Shown piece after piece: positions 1 through 9,012 of a stretch of DNA of 64,000 nt. Under the pieces are notes generated by a model. The model was given only the letters and a program-made list of their open reading frames with translations, made no database searches and was not told the DNA's origin. A program made the translations under genes and the position numbers. This DNA comes from Frondihabitans sp. PhB188. GTDB taxonomy: Bacteria; Actinomycetota; Actinomycetes; Actinomycetales; Microbacteriaceae. The DNA lies in NCBI RefSeq assembly GCF_003752365.1, contig NZ_RJUO01000003.1:558001-622000 (forward strand), given 5' to 3'. Within the stretch, counting starts at the first letter, position 1. The number at the start of each line of letters is the position of its first letter.

Positions 1-201
1 CGGGATGTGCAGCGCCACGCTCGGCGCGAGTCCGGTGAGCTCGTTCACGGTGGCGGCGTCGGCGATCTTCTCCTCGGGGCTGCGCGGGGTGCCCGGCGTG
101 CCGAAGACCTTGAAGCGCGTGCCCGAGTTGCCGAACGCCCAGGACGGCAGCTCGATGGCCTGCCGCTCGAGGGTGGAGGTGATGTCAGCGAAGGTTGTCA
201 T
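1..201 (-). CDS. rhaI: L-rhamnose isomerase, N-terminal part (cut by window edge)
   Basis: Only the first 67 codons lie in the window; the gene runs off the left end. The reading begins MTTFADITSTLERQ and continues with AIELPSWAFGNSGTRFKVF, which resembles the start of the RhaI-type L-rhamnose isomerases that interconvert L-rhamnose and L-rhamnulose. Its ATG overlaps the stop of the upstream mutarotase gene in an ATGA junction, so the two are probably translationally coupled. Position behind a rhamnose mutarotase and an MFS porter supports the assignment. The catalytic metal site lies outside the window and cannot be checked. Confidence 0.85.
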   Translation of the reverse strand, partial: MTTFADITSTLERQAIELPSWAFGNSGTRFKVFGTPGTPRSPEEKIADAATVNELTGLAPSVALHIP

Positions 202-572
202 GCGCTTTCTCCTTGGTGCGAAGACGGGGTGGATGGGATGAGTGCGGCGAGCTGGTCTTCGAGGTGGAAGACCTCGGCGAGTTCGGTGGCGGTCTGGTCG
301 GCACGGCCGTCGAGGCCGTCGAAGAGGTCGCCCATGTGGCGCTCCCAGGTCGCGGCGACCTCGGAGTGCGCGAGGTAGCGGTCGGCCTCGAGCACCGAGT
401 CGACCTCGTAGTAGCCGACGAGCAGGCCGTCCGGGTCGAGGAAGAGCGAGTAGTTGCGGCGGCCGGCACGCTCGATCTCACGGAGCATGTCGGGCCACAC
501 CGCCTCGTGCCGAGCGCGGTACTCGGGGATGCGCTCGGGTGCGACCCGCAGCCGGAAGCACACGCGGGTCAT
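198..572 (-). CDS. rhaM: L-rhamnose mutarotase
   Basis: A 124-residue protein starting MTRVCFRLRVAPERIPEYRARH, typical of the RhaM/RhaU dimeric alpha-beta barrel family that interconverts the alpha and beta anomers of L-rhamnose in the cytoplasm. The segment RRNYSLFLDPDGLLVGYYEV and the later tryptophan-rich W-ERHMGDLFDGLDG region fit the family; the C-terminal tail after the DQTATELAEVFHLE stretch is somewhat longer than in the roughly 105-residue E. coli protein. The start overlaps the MFS porter stop (ATGA), and its own stop overlaps the isomerase start, making one tight operon. Substrate specificity is inferred from family and neighbours. Confidence 0.92.
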   Translation of the reverse strand: MTRVCFRLRVAPERIPEYRARHEAVWPDMLREIERAGRRNYSLFLDPDGLLVGYYEVDSVLEADRYLAHSEVAATWERHMGDLFDGLDGRADQTATELAEVFHLEDQLAALIPSTPSSHQGESA

Positions 573-1897
573 CGTCGGCTCCCGGCGCGGTCGCGGATCG
601 GGCGGACGGTGCCGGTCTCGGTGGTCGCCGTGCCGTAGCGCTCGGCCTCGATCTCGTCCAGCGTCTTGCCGCGGGTGTCCGGCGCCCAGATCGTGCCGAC
701 GAGGAACGACACGGCGAGCAGGCCGATGATGAGGCCGCCGAGCGCCTGGAGGCCGATGTCGGCGAGCAGCAGCGGGAACCAGATGCTGAGCAGGCCCACG
801 GCGACGCGGGCGGCGAGGAACAGCACGCCCTGCGCGCTGGCGCGGTAGCGGGTGGCGAAGAGCTCGCTCGTCCAGAGACCGTAGAAGGCCTGCGCGCCGA
901 TGCCCGACGAGATGCCCCAGGCGATGGCGAAGAAGAGGAGCGTGCCGAGGTTCGCGGGTGCGTAGATGAGGGCGGCCCAGGCGATGATCGCGAGAGCGGC
1001 TCCGATGGCGAAGAGCACCCGGCGGCTCATCCGGTCGGCGAACCGCATGAAGCCGAAGTAGGTGACGGCGACCGTGCACGCCCAGACGAGGATCTGCAGG
1101 AGGTACTGCTCGGTCACGCTCGTGACGCCGGTGGCGCTGTAGACGCGGGGCTGGAAGATGCCCGCCTGGCCCGCCACGGTGTTCCAGAGCGCGTAGACGC
1201 CGAAGAGGAAGAGGAGCGCCGTGAGGTTCTTCCTGTTGGTGAAGAGCAGCTTGAACCCGCTGAAGAAGGGGGCGGTGGCGGTCGTCTTCGCTCGCTCCTC
1301 CTTCCAGAGGGTCGACTCGGGGAGGCCTCGTCGCAGCCACCAGACGACGGCCGCGACGACGAAGAGGTGCGCGAAGATCAGGCGGCTGCCGAGGAGGCCG
1401 AGGGGCGCCGCCGCGATGGCGAGGGCGAAGCCGACCATCGGGCCGACCGACCAGGCGAGCTGGGCGGTGCCGACGTGGGCGGCGCGCTTGCCGGGAGGGG
1501 CCTGCTCGGCGATGTAGGTCCATGACGCCGGGACACCGGCGCCGACGGCGATGCCGGTGAGGATGAAGCCGATCAGCAGCATGGCGTAGCTGCCGGCGAA
1601 GACGGCCAGCACGATGCCGAGCATGTAGAGCAGCAGGTCGTAGGTGTAGATGAACTTGCGGCCGTAGCGGTCGCAGAGCGGCCCGCCGATGATGGCGCCG
1701 GCGGCCGCGCCGAACGCGTTGGCGCTGAGGCTCGCGAGCAGGCCGACCGCGAGGTCGCCGATGTGGAACTGGGCCTGCCAGAGCGCGAGGCTGGTCGCGA
1801 TCGCGATGATCGACCCCGACTCGATGTAGTTCGACATGGCGACCGAGACGGTCGCCTTCCAGCCGGTGGTACTGGTGCTTCCGATTCGGACCGTCAT
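569..1897 (-). CDS. MFS sugar transporter, probable L-rhamnose uptake porter
   Basis: A 442-residue, 12-helix major facilitator of the sugar porter type, with the loop motif CDRYGRKFIY after helix 2 and a C-terminal DTRGKTLDEIEAE that resembles the conserved end of sugar porters. The start ATG at 1897 was chosen over an in-frame start 30 codons upstream because it is preceded by GGAGGGG at good spacing and the upstream residues look non-coding. It is the first gene of the rhamnose operon, with a LacI-type operator about 100 bp upstream. Import of rhamnose is inferred from the operon; the fold alone does not give the substrate. Confidence 0.85.
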   Translation of the reverse strand: MTVRIGSTSTTGWKATVSVAMSNYIESGSIIAIATSLALWQAQFHIGDLAVGLLASLSANAFGAAAGAIIGGPLCDRYGRKFIYTYDLLLYMLGIVLAVFAGSYAMLLIGFILTGIAVGAGVPASWTYIAEQAPPGKRAAHVGTAQLAWSVGPMVGFALAIAAAPLGLLGSRLIFAHLFVVAAVVWWLRRGLPESTLWKEERAKTTATAPFFSGFKLLFTNRKNLTALLFLFGVYALWNTVAGQAGIFQPRVYSATGVTSVTEQYLLQILVWACTVAVTYFGFMRFADRMSRRVLFAIGAALAIIAWAALIYAPANLGTLLFFAIAWGISSGIGAQAFYGLWTSELFATRYRASAQGVLFLAARVAVGLLSIWFPLLLADIGLQALGGLIIGLLAVSFLVGTIWAPDTRGKTLDEIEAERYGTATTETGTVRPIRDRAGSRR

Positions 1898-1996
1898 CGG
1901 CCCCTCCGTCCATCGTCGTTGACAGTTCACGGGTTGTGGCCCGGGGCGGTCGCCCCGGGAGCTCGGGTTCGATCCGCTGCTGTTCACGACGGCAGT

Positions 1997-2008
1997 TGAA
2001 TCGTTTCA
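1997..2008. promoter_or_regulatory. Probable LacI-family operator of the rhamnose operon
   Basis: The sequence TGAATCGTTTCA is an almost perfect palindrome with a central CG step, close to the TGAAACGTTTCA form common for LacI-family regulators. It sits in the intergenic region between the divergent MFS porter and lacI-type gene, so one site could control both directions. Confidence 0.7.
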
Positions 2009-2067
2009 TAACCATAGCCGCCGACAGGGTTCGCCGCAATCGCGAATCGTGCCCTACGCTCACAGCC

Positions 2068-3072
2068 ATGATGGAGTCCGCGAGCGTCCGCGACGTGGCC
2101 GCGCTCGCGCAGGTCTCCGTCGGCACGGTCTCGAACGTGCTCAACCACCCCGAGAAGGTGTCCGAGACCACGGTGTCCCGAGTGCAGAGCGCGATCCGCG
2201 AGCTCGGCTTCATCCGCAACGACGCCGCGCGCCAGCTCCGCGCCGGCCACAGCAACGCGATCGGCCTCGTGATCCTCGACGTCACCAACCCGTTCTTCAC
2301 CGACGTCGCCCGCGGTGCCCAGCAGCACGCCGCCTCGTTCGGCAAGTCCGTGATCCTCGGCTCCAGCGACGAGAAGCCCGACCTCGAGCGCTCGTACCTC
2401 GACCTCTTCGAAGAGCAGCGGGTGCTGGGCGTGCTCCTCTCCCCCGTCGGCGAGGTGACGTCCCGGCTCGAGCGGCTGCGGTCGCGGGGCATCCCGGCCG
2501 TCCTCGTCGACCGGATCATCCCCGATGCCGTGGCGAGCTCTGTGTCGGTCGACGACGTCGCCGGGGGCCGCCTCGCGGTGCGGCACCTCATCGAGCAGGG
2601 GGCGAGCCGGGTGGCCTTCGTCGGCGGGCCCTTCGGCATCCGGCAGGTCTCCGACCGTGCGGCCGGCGCCTCGACTGTGGCGCAGGAACTCGGCGTCCCC
2701 CTCGAGATCATCGCCACCGACGCGCTGTCGATCCCGGAGGGGCGCCGCGTCGCGTCGGAGCTCCTCGTCCGCGAGCCGGCCCGGCGCCCCGACGCGGTCT
2801 TCGCCGCCAACGACCTCGTGGCCATCGGCCTTCTGCAGACGTTCTTCGCCGCCGGGGTGGCTGTGCCGCGTGACATCGCCGTGATCGGCTACGACGACAT
2901 CGGCTTCGCCGCGACGGCCGTCGTGCCGCTGTCGTCGATCAGCCAGCCGAGCGCGCTCATCGGCCGCACCGCCATCGACCTGGTGCTCGCCGAGGCGGCG
3001 TCAGGCGACCCGGCCGACCGGCAGGCGATCGTGTTCCAGCCGGAGCTGGTGGTGCGGGACAGCACGGCGTAG
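2068..3072 (+). CDS. LacI-family transcriptional regulator, probable rhamnose operon repressor
   Basis: A 334-residue LacI/GalR regulator. The N-terminal helix-turn-helix reads SVRDVAALAQVSVGTVSNVLN, followed by the hinge (ARQLRAG) and a periplasmic-binding-protein-like effector domain with the typical GLVILDVTNPFF and AVIGYDDIGFA signatures. It is divergent from the rhamnose porter operon with a TGAATCGTTTCA operator between them, so repression relieved by rhamnose or a derivative is likely but inferred. Two consecutive ATG codons begin the gene; the first was used. No strong ribosome binding site is visible. Confidence 0.9.
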   Translation: MMESASVRDVAALAQVSVGTVSNVLNHPEKVSETTVSRVQSAIRELGFIRNDAARQLRAGHSNAIGLVILDVTNPFFTDVARGAQQHAASFGKSVILGSSDEKPDLERSYLDLFEEQRVLGVLLSPVGEVTSRLERLRSRGIPAVLVDRIIPDAVASSVSVDDVAGGRLAVRHLIEQGASRVAFVGGPFGIRQVSDRAAGASTVAQELGVPLEIIATDALSIPEGRRVASELLVREPARRPDAVFAANDLVAIGLLQTFFAAGVAVPRDIAVIGYDDIGFAATAVVPLSSISQPSALIGRTAIDLVLAEAASGDPADRQAIVFQPELVVRDSTA

Positions 3073-3074
3073 GG

Positions 3075-3686
3075 CTACGGCTCCAGCGGCACTGTCATGA
3101 GCGACTGCAGGTAGCGGCGCACCTCGACGCCCATGTCGACCGAGTCCGAGTCGAGCAGCCACTGCACCTGGAGGCCGTCCATCAGGGCGATGAGCGCACG
3201 AGCCGACCCCGCAGGGTCGACGCCGTCGACGAGCTGCCCGGTGCGCTGCATGACTTCGAGGGAGGTCGTGACCATGCCGACGCTCCACTGATAGCGGTTC
3301 ACGAAGTACGCGTGCGCGGGATGCTCGGCGGAGGTCGCCTCCGCCGACAGCACGCAGTGCAGCTCGACGAGGCCCCGGATCGTGGCGTTGTAGTCGGTCA
3401 GCTCGGCGAGGCCGCGGATCGTCTCGATCCCGGCGTCGACGTCGAGCGGCACGCGACTCCGGGCGTCCTCGTCTCGGAGCTCGAGGACACCGGCGAGCAG
3501 GTCGCTCTTCGAGGGGAAGTGGTGGAGCAGGCCGGCCTGGCTCATGCCGACCCGGTCGGAGATCTCGCGGATGGAGCCGGAGCGGTAGCCGGAGCTCGCG
3601 AACACCGCGAATCCTGCCATCAGGATCTCTCGGCGACGCTGGGCCGTCTTCGCGTATGCGCCGCGCTGCGCCCCGGGGACGGACAT
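3075..3686 (-). CDS. TetR-family transcriptional regulator next to GH3 glycosidase
   Basis: A 203-residue TetR protein: the DNA-binding domain spans roughly residues 15-60 (IREISDRVGMSQAGLLHHFPSK) and the C-terminal ligand domain ends in the GLQVQWLLD motif. The same type of C-terminal domain, with HPAHAYFVNRY, is seen in the TetR at 23002 and in the second half of the tandem TetR at 13654, so these three belong to one subfamily. It lies directly downstream of the GH3 gene on the same strand but behind a strong hairpin, so separate transcription is likely. Control of the glycoside uptake genes is inferred from position. Confidence 0.85.
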   Translation of the reverse strand: MSVPGAQRGAYAKTAQRRREILMAGFAVFASSGYRSGSIREISDRVGMSQAGLLHHFPSKSDLLAGVLELRDEDARSRVPLDVDAGIETIRGLAELTDYNATIRGLVELHCVLSAEATSAEHPAHAYFVNRYQWSVGMVTTSLEVMQRTGQLVDGVDPAGSARALIALMDGLQVQWLLDSDSVDMGVEVRRYLQSLMTVPLEP

Positions 3687-3717
3687 GTCGTGATCCTATG
3701 CGAGAAGAGAGGGGGCC

Positions 3718-3756
3718 CACCGCCCCGGACGGCCGATCGGCGCGTCCGGGGCGGTG
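3718..3756 (-). terminator. Strong hairpin terminator behind the GH3 gene
   Basis: Fourteen-base arms CACCGCCCCGGACG and CGTCCGGGGCGGTG enclose an inner GCCGATCGGC palindrome. It begins three bases after the GH3 stop codon and before the TetR gene. There is no long T-run, as usual in GC-rich actinobacteria. Confidence 0.8.
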
Positions 3757-3758
3757 TC

Positions 3759-6221
3759 TCAGGAGGAGATGACGAGCGTCTGCGTCAGGGGCAGGTCGAC
3801 GACCGACGCGCCCACGTGCAGCTCGAACTCGCCGGGCTCCTGGTGCCAGCCGCCCTGCCAGTCGGCGAGGAGGCGCACCGGGAACTCGACCGTGGCCGTC
3901 TCGGTGGCGCCCGCGTCGACGACGACGGGAGCGAAGCCGACGAGCCAGCGCACCGGGCGCTCGATCGCCGAATCGGTCTTCGAGGCGTAGACCTGGACGA
4001 CCTGCTTGCCGCGGCGCTCCCCCGTGTTCGCGACGTCGACGGTGACCGTGACGGTGTCGCCGACGGCAGCGGTCGAGGTGGCCGCCGCATTCGAGAGCTC
4101 GAACGTCGTGTAGCCGAGGCCGAACCCGAACGGGAAGGCGGGCTCCGTGCCAGCGCGGAGCCAGGCGCGGTAGCCGATGTGAATGCCCTCGTCGTAGTGG
4201 AGCGCGCCGGCCTCGGGGGTGACGTCGATCACGGGGACGTCCGCGAGCGCGGCCGGCCAGGTGGTGGGGAGGCGACCGCCGGGCTCGGAGTCGCCCGAGA
4301 GCACGTCGGCCAGGGCGTTGCCGATCTCCTGGCCGCCGAAGTAGCCGATCACGACGGCGGCGACCTCGTCGCGCCACGGCAGGAGCACCGGGGCGCCCGA
4401 GTTCACGACCACGACGGTGCGCGGGTTCGCCGCGACGACGGCGCGGACGAGGTCGTCCTGACGGCCCGGAAGGTCGAGGTTCGATCGGTCGTAGCCCTCG
4501 GACTCCACGCGCGAGTTGGTGCCGACGACGACCACGGCAACCTCGGCCGCGGCGGCCGCTTCCGCTGCCTCGGCGATCAGGGCCTCGGGGTCGTCGTCGT
4601 TCGGCTCGATGCCGAAGGCGAACGACATGGCGTTGCCGAGGGCGCCGGCGTCGCGCTGGGTCAGGTCGACGCGGATCGTGACGGCGATGCTCTCGCCCTC
4701 GGTGACCGCGACGGGCACCGAGCGCGTCGGCGGCGACAGGAAGGCCGCGCCCAGGTCGGTGCCCTCGGGCACGACGGTGGCGTGGAGCACCTCGACGCCG
4801 TCGACGACGATCGTGGCGGTGCCGGCCGCGGCGAAGCCGAGCTTGATGGTGCCGGTGGCGGTCGGCGTGTAGACCGTCGACAGCTGGAGCGTGGACGACT
4901 CCGCGATCGGGGCGTCGCCGCCGAACCAGACCAGCGCCGTCGCCAGGCGGTCCTCGCCGAAGAGCTCGACGTCGTCGGCGTCGAGGAAGGCCGCACGGAG
5001 GCCCGGACCACCCGAGACGGGGTTGGCGATGGTCTCGCGGGCGAGCTCGGCGATGCCCTCCTGCACGACCGCGCCGACGGAGTAGGTGATGCGGTCGGCG
5101 CCGAAGCGGCTCCGGAGCCCCTCGAGCGGCGACACCACGTGCTCGGGCAGCACGGTCGCGCTGCCGCCGCCCTGGCTCCGGGCGAACTCGGCGTTGTGGC
5201 CGATGACGGCGATGCTGGCGGGGACCGCGTCGGCCCAGGGCAGCTCGTCACGGTTGACGAGCAGCACGCTGCCGGCCGCCGCCGCCTCGCGGGCGAAGGC
5301 GATGCCGTCTTCGACGAGGGCGGGCTCGGCCACCGCCGGGTCGAAGCCCTCGAGGGCGCCGACCCGCTGGGCGAGGCGCAGGATCCGCAGGACCTTGCGA
5401 TCCACCGCCTCCTCCGCGATCTCGCCGGCTCGGACCGCGGCGACCAGCGCTTCGCCCCACGGGCCGTCGGGCCCGGGCATGACGATGTCCTGCGACGCCT
5501 TCGCGCTCTCGAGGCTGCGCACGGCGGTCCAGTCGCTGATGACCGCTCCGTCGAAGCCCCACTCGGTGGCGAGCGGGGTCTCGAGCAGCTCGTTCTCGGT
5601 GGCGGTGACTCCGTTGATCGAGTTGTAGGCGCTCATGATCGCCCAGGTCTTCGACTCGGTGACGGCCTTCTCGAAGGCGAGCAAGTAGAGCTCGCGGAGC
5701 GGACGCTCGGCGACGTTCACATCGACGGTGAAGCGGTCGGTCTCGGAGTCGTTGGCGACGTAGTGCTTGGGGGTCGCGGCGACGCCGTTCTCCTGCATGC
5801 CGTCGACATACGAGGCGGCGAGCTCGGCCGTCAGCACCGGGTCTTCCGAGAACGCCTCGAAGTGCCGGCCGCCGAGGGGCGAGCGGTGCAGGTTGATGGT
5901 GGGTCCGAGCACCACGTCGACGCCCTTGCGGCGGGCCTCGACGGCGGCGGCGGCACCGTAGCGCGCGGCGATCGCGGTGTCCCACGACGAAGAGACCACG
6001 GTGGCCGACGGCAGGTTCAGCGACGGCGAGCGCTCGTCCCACACCTCGCCGCGGACGCCCGACGGGCCGTCCGACATGAGCAGGCGACGCAGCCCGATCT
6101 TCTGGATCGGCCAGGTGGTCCAGAAGTCGCGCCCCGTGAGGAGCTGGACCTTCTCTTCGAGGGTGAGCGAATCGAGCAGGGGCTGGAGCCGTGCGTCGAT
6201 GGTCGCCAGGGTGTCCGTCAT
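3759..6221 (-). CDS. Glycoside hydrolase family 3 beta-glycosidase with PA14 insert
   Basis: An 820-residue cytoplasmic GH3 enzyme with no signal peptide. The N-terminal barrel carries LTGRDFWTTWPIQKIGLRRL, the KHYVAND substrate site (K152, H153) and the nucleophile loop GAVISDWTAV with D230. A PA14-like beta domain follows the IGHNAEFARSQGGGSATV stretch, then the second sandwich domain with GTNSRVESEGYDRSNLDLPG, and a C-terminal fibronectin III-like domain. Such enzymes release terminal beta-linked glucose or xylose. It follows a four-gene dipeptide-family ABC importer by 50 bp, so it probably hydrolyses the oligosaccharide brought in by that transporter. The start was placed at MTDTLATID, before which homology ends. 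Confidence 0.93.
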   Translation of the reverse strand: MTDTLATIDARLQPLLDSLTLEEKVQLLTGRDFWTTWPIQKIGLRRLLMSDGPSGVRGEVWDERSPSLNLPSATVVSSSWDTAIAARYGAAAAVEARRKGVDVVLGPTINLHRSPLGGRHFEAFSEDPVLTAELAASYVDGMQENGVAATPKHYVANDSETDRFTVDVNVAERPLRELYLLAFEKAVTESKTWAIMSAYNSINGVTATENELLETPLATEWGFDGAVISDWTAVRSLESAKASQDIVMPGPDGPWGEALVAAVRAGEIAEEAVDRKVLRILRLAQRVGALEGFDPAVAEPALVEDGIAFAREAAAAGSVLLVNRDELPWADAVPASIAVIGHNAEFARSQGGGSATVLPEHVVSPLEGLRSRFGADRITYSVGAVVQEGIAELARETIANPVSGGPGLRAAFLDADDVELFGEDRLATALVWFGGDAPIAESSTLQLSTVYTPTATGTIKLGFAAAGTATIVVDGVEVLHATVVPEGTDLGAAFLSPPTRSVPVAVTEGESIAVTIRVDLTQRDAGALGNAMSFAFGIEPNDDDPEALIAEAAEAAAAAEVAVVVVGTNSRVESEGYDRSNLDLPGRQDDLVRAVVAANPRTVVVVNSGAPVLLPWRDEVAAVVIGYFGGQEIGNALADVLSGDSEPGGRLPTTWPAALADVPVIDVTPEAGALHYDEGIHIGYRAWLRAGTEPAFPFGFGLGYTTFELSNAAATSTAAVGDTVTVTVDVANTGERRGKQVVQVYASKTDSAIERPVRWLVGFAPVVVDAGATETATVEFPVRLLADWQGGWHQEPGEFELHVGASVVDLPLTQTLVISS

Positions 6222-6271
6222 CGTTGAGCCGTTCTGGTGGTGTTCGGGAAGAGGTGAGGTGAGAGGAACGG

Positions 6272-7165
6272 CTACGCCACGGCGCCGGCCTGCAGGTCGG
6301 CCTCGCGCTGCTCCAGCTCGAGCCGTCGTCGCTCGGCGCGGCGCTGCTCCTGTCGCACGGGGTCCGGCACGGGTGCCGCGAGGAAGAGGCGCTGCGTGTA
6401 GGGGTGCTCCGGGCGGGCTGTGACCTGATCGCCGTCGCCCCATTCCACGATCTCGCCGTGGTACATGACCGCGACGCGGTGGCTCAGGTGACGCACGACC
6501 TCGAGGTCGTGCGAGACGAAGAGGTAGGCGACGCCGGTGCGTTCCTGGATCTCCTTGAACAGCTCGAGCACGCGGGCCTGGGTCGACAGGTCGAGCGCCG
6601 AGACGGGCTCGTCGCAGACGATGAGGCGCGGGTCGAGGGCGAGAGCGCGGGCGATCGCGATGCGCTGGCGCTGACCGCCCGAGAACTCGCGGGGAAGGCG
6701 GTCGACGGAGCCGCTCGGCAGGCCGACCTGGTCGAGCAGTTCGCGGACACGCTTCCCGGCCTCCTTGGCCGGAACGTTCCGCACGGTGAGCGGCTCGGCG
6801 AGGATCTGCTCGATCGTCAGCGACGGGTTGAGCGAGGTGTACGGATCCTGGAAGACGACCTGGATCTCGCTCGAGAGAGCGCGACGGGCCTTGCGGCCGA
6901 GCTGCGAGATCTCCTGCGAGCGGTAGGTGATGCTGCCGCCGGTGACCGGGGCGAGCCCGAGCACAGCGCGACCCAGGGTGGTCTTGCCCGAGCCCGACTC
7001 GCCGACGAGGCCGACGGTCTCACCGGGTCGGATGTCGAGCGACACGCCCTTCAGCGCCCGGAACGGCTCCTTGCGGAAGCCCTTGATCGGGTAGTCGACC
7101 GTGACGTCCTTGACGTCGAGCAGGGTGGAGACGAGGGGCTTCTCCGACACGGCTGAGGTGCTCAT
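6272..7165 (-). CDS. ABC transporter ATP-binding protein (OppF/DppF type)
   Basis: A 297-residue ATPase with Walker A GESGSGKTT, the signature EFSGGQRQR, Walker B LIVCDEPVSALD and the VSHDLEVVRHL H-loop. The C-terminal region RPEHPYTQRLFLAAPVPDP is the oligopeptide/dipeptide-transporter extension. A basic, glutamine- and glutamate-rich tail closes the protein. Its ATG overlaps the stop of the permease-ATPase fusion gene (ATGA), so stoichiometric production with that protein is expected. The system would power uptake of peptides or, given the GH3 enzyme downstream, oligosaccharides. Confidence 0.9.
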   Translation of the reverse strand: MSTSAVSEKPLVSTLLDVKDVTVDYPIKGFRKEPFRALKGVSLDIRPGETVGLVGESGSGKTTLGRAVLGLAPVTGGSITYRSQEISQLGRKARRALSSEIQVVFQDPYTSLNPSLTIEQILAEPLTVRNVPAKEAGKRVRELLDQVGLPSGSVDRLPREFSGGQRQRIAIARALALDPRLIVCDEPVSALDLSTQARVLELFKEIQERTGVAYLFVSHDLEVVRHLSHRVAVMYHGEIVEWGDGDQVTARPEHPYTQRLFLAAPVPDPVRQEQRRAERRRLELEQREADLQAGAVA

Positions 7166-9012
7166 AGGACGACTCCTTTGTTGATGTTCGACGGCAGGAA
7201 TACCGATTCGGTCATGATCGGAACGAGGTCGGGCTCCTTGAGCTCACCTCGGGGCGGTCCCTCCTCGAGGATCGCATCGAACAGGGCCCGGGTGTACTCG
7301 TGCTGCGGGTTCGCGAAGAGGGAGCGGACGGGCCCGGTCTCGACGATCCGGCCGTTCCGCATCACCGAGACGCGGTCGCACAGGTCGGCGACGACGCCGA
7401 AGTTGTGCGTGACCAGGATGACGCCCATCTGGAGCTCCCGCTGCAGGTCGCGCAGGAGGTCGAGCACCTCGGCCTGCACCGTCACGTCGAGAGCCGTGGT
7501 CGGCTCGTCGGCGATCAGGAGGTCGGGATCGCATGAGATCGCTCCCGCGATGAGGACCCGCTGGGCCATGCCGCCCGACACCTCGTGCGGGTACGCCGTG
7601 AAAGTGCGCTCCGGGTTGGGGATCCCGACCCGGGTGAGGAGGCCGATCGCCTTGGCCTTCGCCTCGTCTTTCGACAGCCCGAGGCTGTTGCGGATCGGCT
7701 CGACGAGCTGGTACCCGATCGTGAACGACGGGTCGAGGTTCGACATGGGCTCCTGCGGGATGTACGCGATCTTCTTTCCGCGGATCCCGAGGAGCTTCCT
7801 CTCGCTGGCATCGGCGAGGTCGACGCCCTCGAACGAGATGGCGCCGCCGACGACACGGCCGCCCTCGGGGAGCAGGCGCAGGACGGACCAGGCCGTCTGG
7901 GTCTTGCCGGATCCGGACTCGCCGATCAGGCCGTGGACCTCGCCGCGCTTGACGACCAGCGACACGTCGTGGACCACGCGCTTGACCGACCCGTCGGGCT
8001 GGTCGTAGCCGACTGCGAGCCGGTCGACGCGGAGGAGCTCCTCGCCGAAGCGACCCTCGGTGTCGGGGATCTCGTCGTGGACGATGATCGGCTCGGCCTC
8101 GGCCGGGGAGAGCTCCACGGCGCCGCGACGACGGCGCTTCCTGCCGCCCGAGCGCTCGAGCTCGTCGCGCATCGCGTTGGCGAGCAGCGTGAGGGCGACG
8201 CACGTGAGTGCGATCGCGAGGCTGGGCCAGATCATGAGCAGCGGGTTCGAGTAGATCTGCTGGAAGCCGTCCGACAGCATCGAGCCCCAGGTGGGGATCG
8301 AGGTGTCGCCGAGGCCGAGGAAGTCGAGGCCCGCCTGGATGGCGATCGCGATTCCGGTGATCATGGCGGCCTGGATGATGACGGGCGCCCGGACGACGGT
8401 CAGGATGTGGCGGCCGATGATGCGGGCGTCCGACAGACCGGAGACGCGTGCCGCGTCGACGTAGAGCTCGTTTCGCACGGCCGAGACCGCGGCGAAGACG
8501 AGGCGGAAGAAGGCCGGGCTGAGAAGCACGCCGAAGATGGCCATCGAGCCCCAGAGCGACGGGCCGAGGACGGACCGGGCTGCGAGCAGGACGACGATGC
8601 CGGGGAGGGCCATCAGCAGGCCGGTGAGCCAGGACGACACGGCGTTGAACCACTTGCCGTAGTAGCCGGCGATGAGGCCGCCGATGATTCCGAACACCGC
8701 GGCCACGGCGAGGGCCAGCATGGCGCCGAGGAGGCTGTAGCGGCTGGCGAAGAACAGGCGCGACAGCACGTCCTGCCCGGCGCTGTCCGCACCCAGCGGG
8801 TGGGCGCCGCCCGGCTTCGCGAGCACGGCGTTGATGTCGGCCGCATTCGGGTCCATCGGCGCGATGACGTTCGCGAAGATCGCCGTCAGGACGAGGAGTG
8901 CCAGCCAGATCAGCGAGCCGAGGCCGACCGGGTTCTTCGTGAGGCGACGGAAGAGCGATGTGCCGGTGGCCTTGGGGGCCTCGTCGGCGAGGACGGTGGG
9001 AAGCTCGATCAC
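7162..9012 (-). CDS. Fused ABC permease and ATPase (DppC-DppD type)
   Basis: A 616-residue protein joining two subunits that are separate in many bacteria. Residues 1-285 form the DppC-type membrane domain with GADSAGQDVLSRLFFASRYS and the EAA-like DAARVSGLSDARIIGRHIL. A basic linker (GGRKRRRRG) and about 25 acidic residues lead to the ATPase domain, which has Walker A GESGSGKT at 364-371, EVSGGMAQR and LLIADEPTTALDVT. The start is GTG at 9012, forming a GTGA overlap with the upstream permease stop. Together with the OppF-like ATPase it completes a heterodimeric ATPase pair. Confidence 0.9.
   Translation of the reverse strand: MIELPTVLADEAPKATGTSLFRRLTKNPVGLGSLIWLALLVLTAIFANVIAPMDPNAADINAVLAKPGGAHPLGADSAGQDVLSRLFFASRYSLLGAMLALAVAAVFGIIGGLIAGYYGKWFNAVSSWLTGLLMALPGIVVLLAARSVLGPSLWGSMAIFGVLLSPAFFRLVFAAVSAVRNELYVDAARVSGLSDARIIGRHILTVVRAPVIIQAAMITGIAIAIQAGLDFLGLGDTSIPTWGSMLSDGFQQIYSNPLLMIWPSLAIALTCVALTLLANAMRDELERSGGRKRRRRGAVELSPAEAEPIIVHDEIPDTEGRFGEELLRVDRLAVGYDQPDGSVKRVVHDVSLVVKRGEVHGLIGESGSGKTQTAWSVLRLLPEGGRVVGGAISFEGVDLADASERKLLGIRGKKIAYIPQEPMSNLDPSFTIGYQLVEPIRNSLGLSKDEAKAKAIGLLTRVGIPNPERTFTAYPHEVSGGMAQRVLIAGAISCDPDLLIADEPTTALDVTVQAEVLDLLRDLQRELQMGVILVTHNFGVVADLCDRVSVMRNGRIVETGPVRSLFANPQHEYTRALFDAILEEGPPRGELKEPDLVPIMTESVFLPSNINKGVVL

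Noticed and set aside
198..2876. Very long minus-strand frame (892 codons) crossing porter, mutarotase and LacI regions
   Set aside because: Only its last 124 codons (mutarotase) have family similarity; the rest is arginine-rich antisense of real genes.
3312..6227. 971-codon plus-strand frame opposite the GH3 gene
   Set aside because: Low-complexity aspartate/arginine/glycine composition typical of the complement of a GC-rich gene; the GH3 frame has all family motifs.
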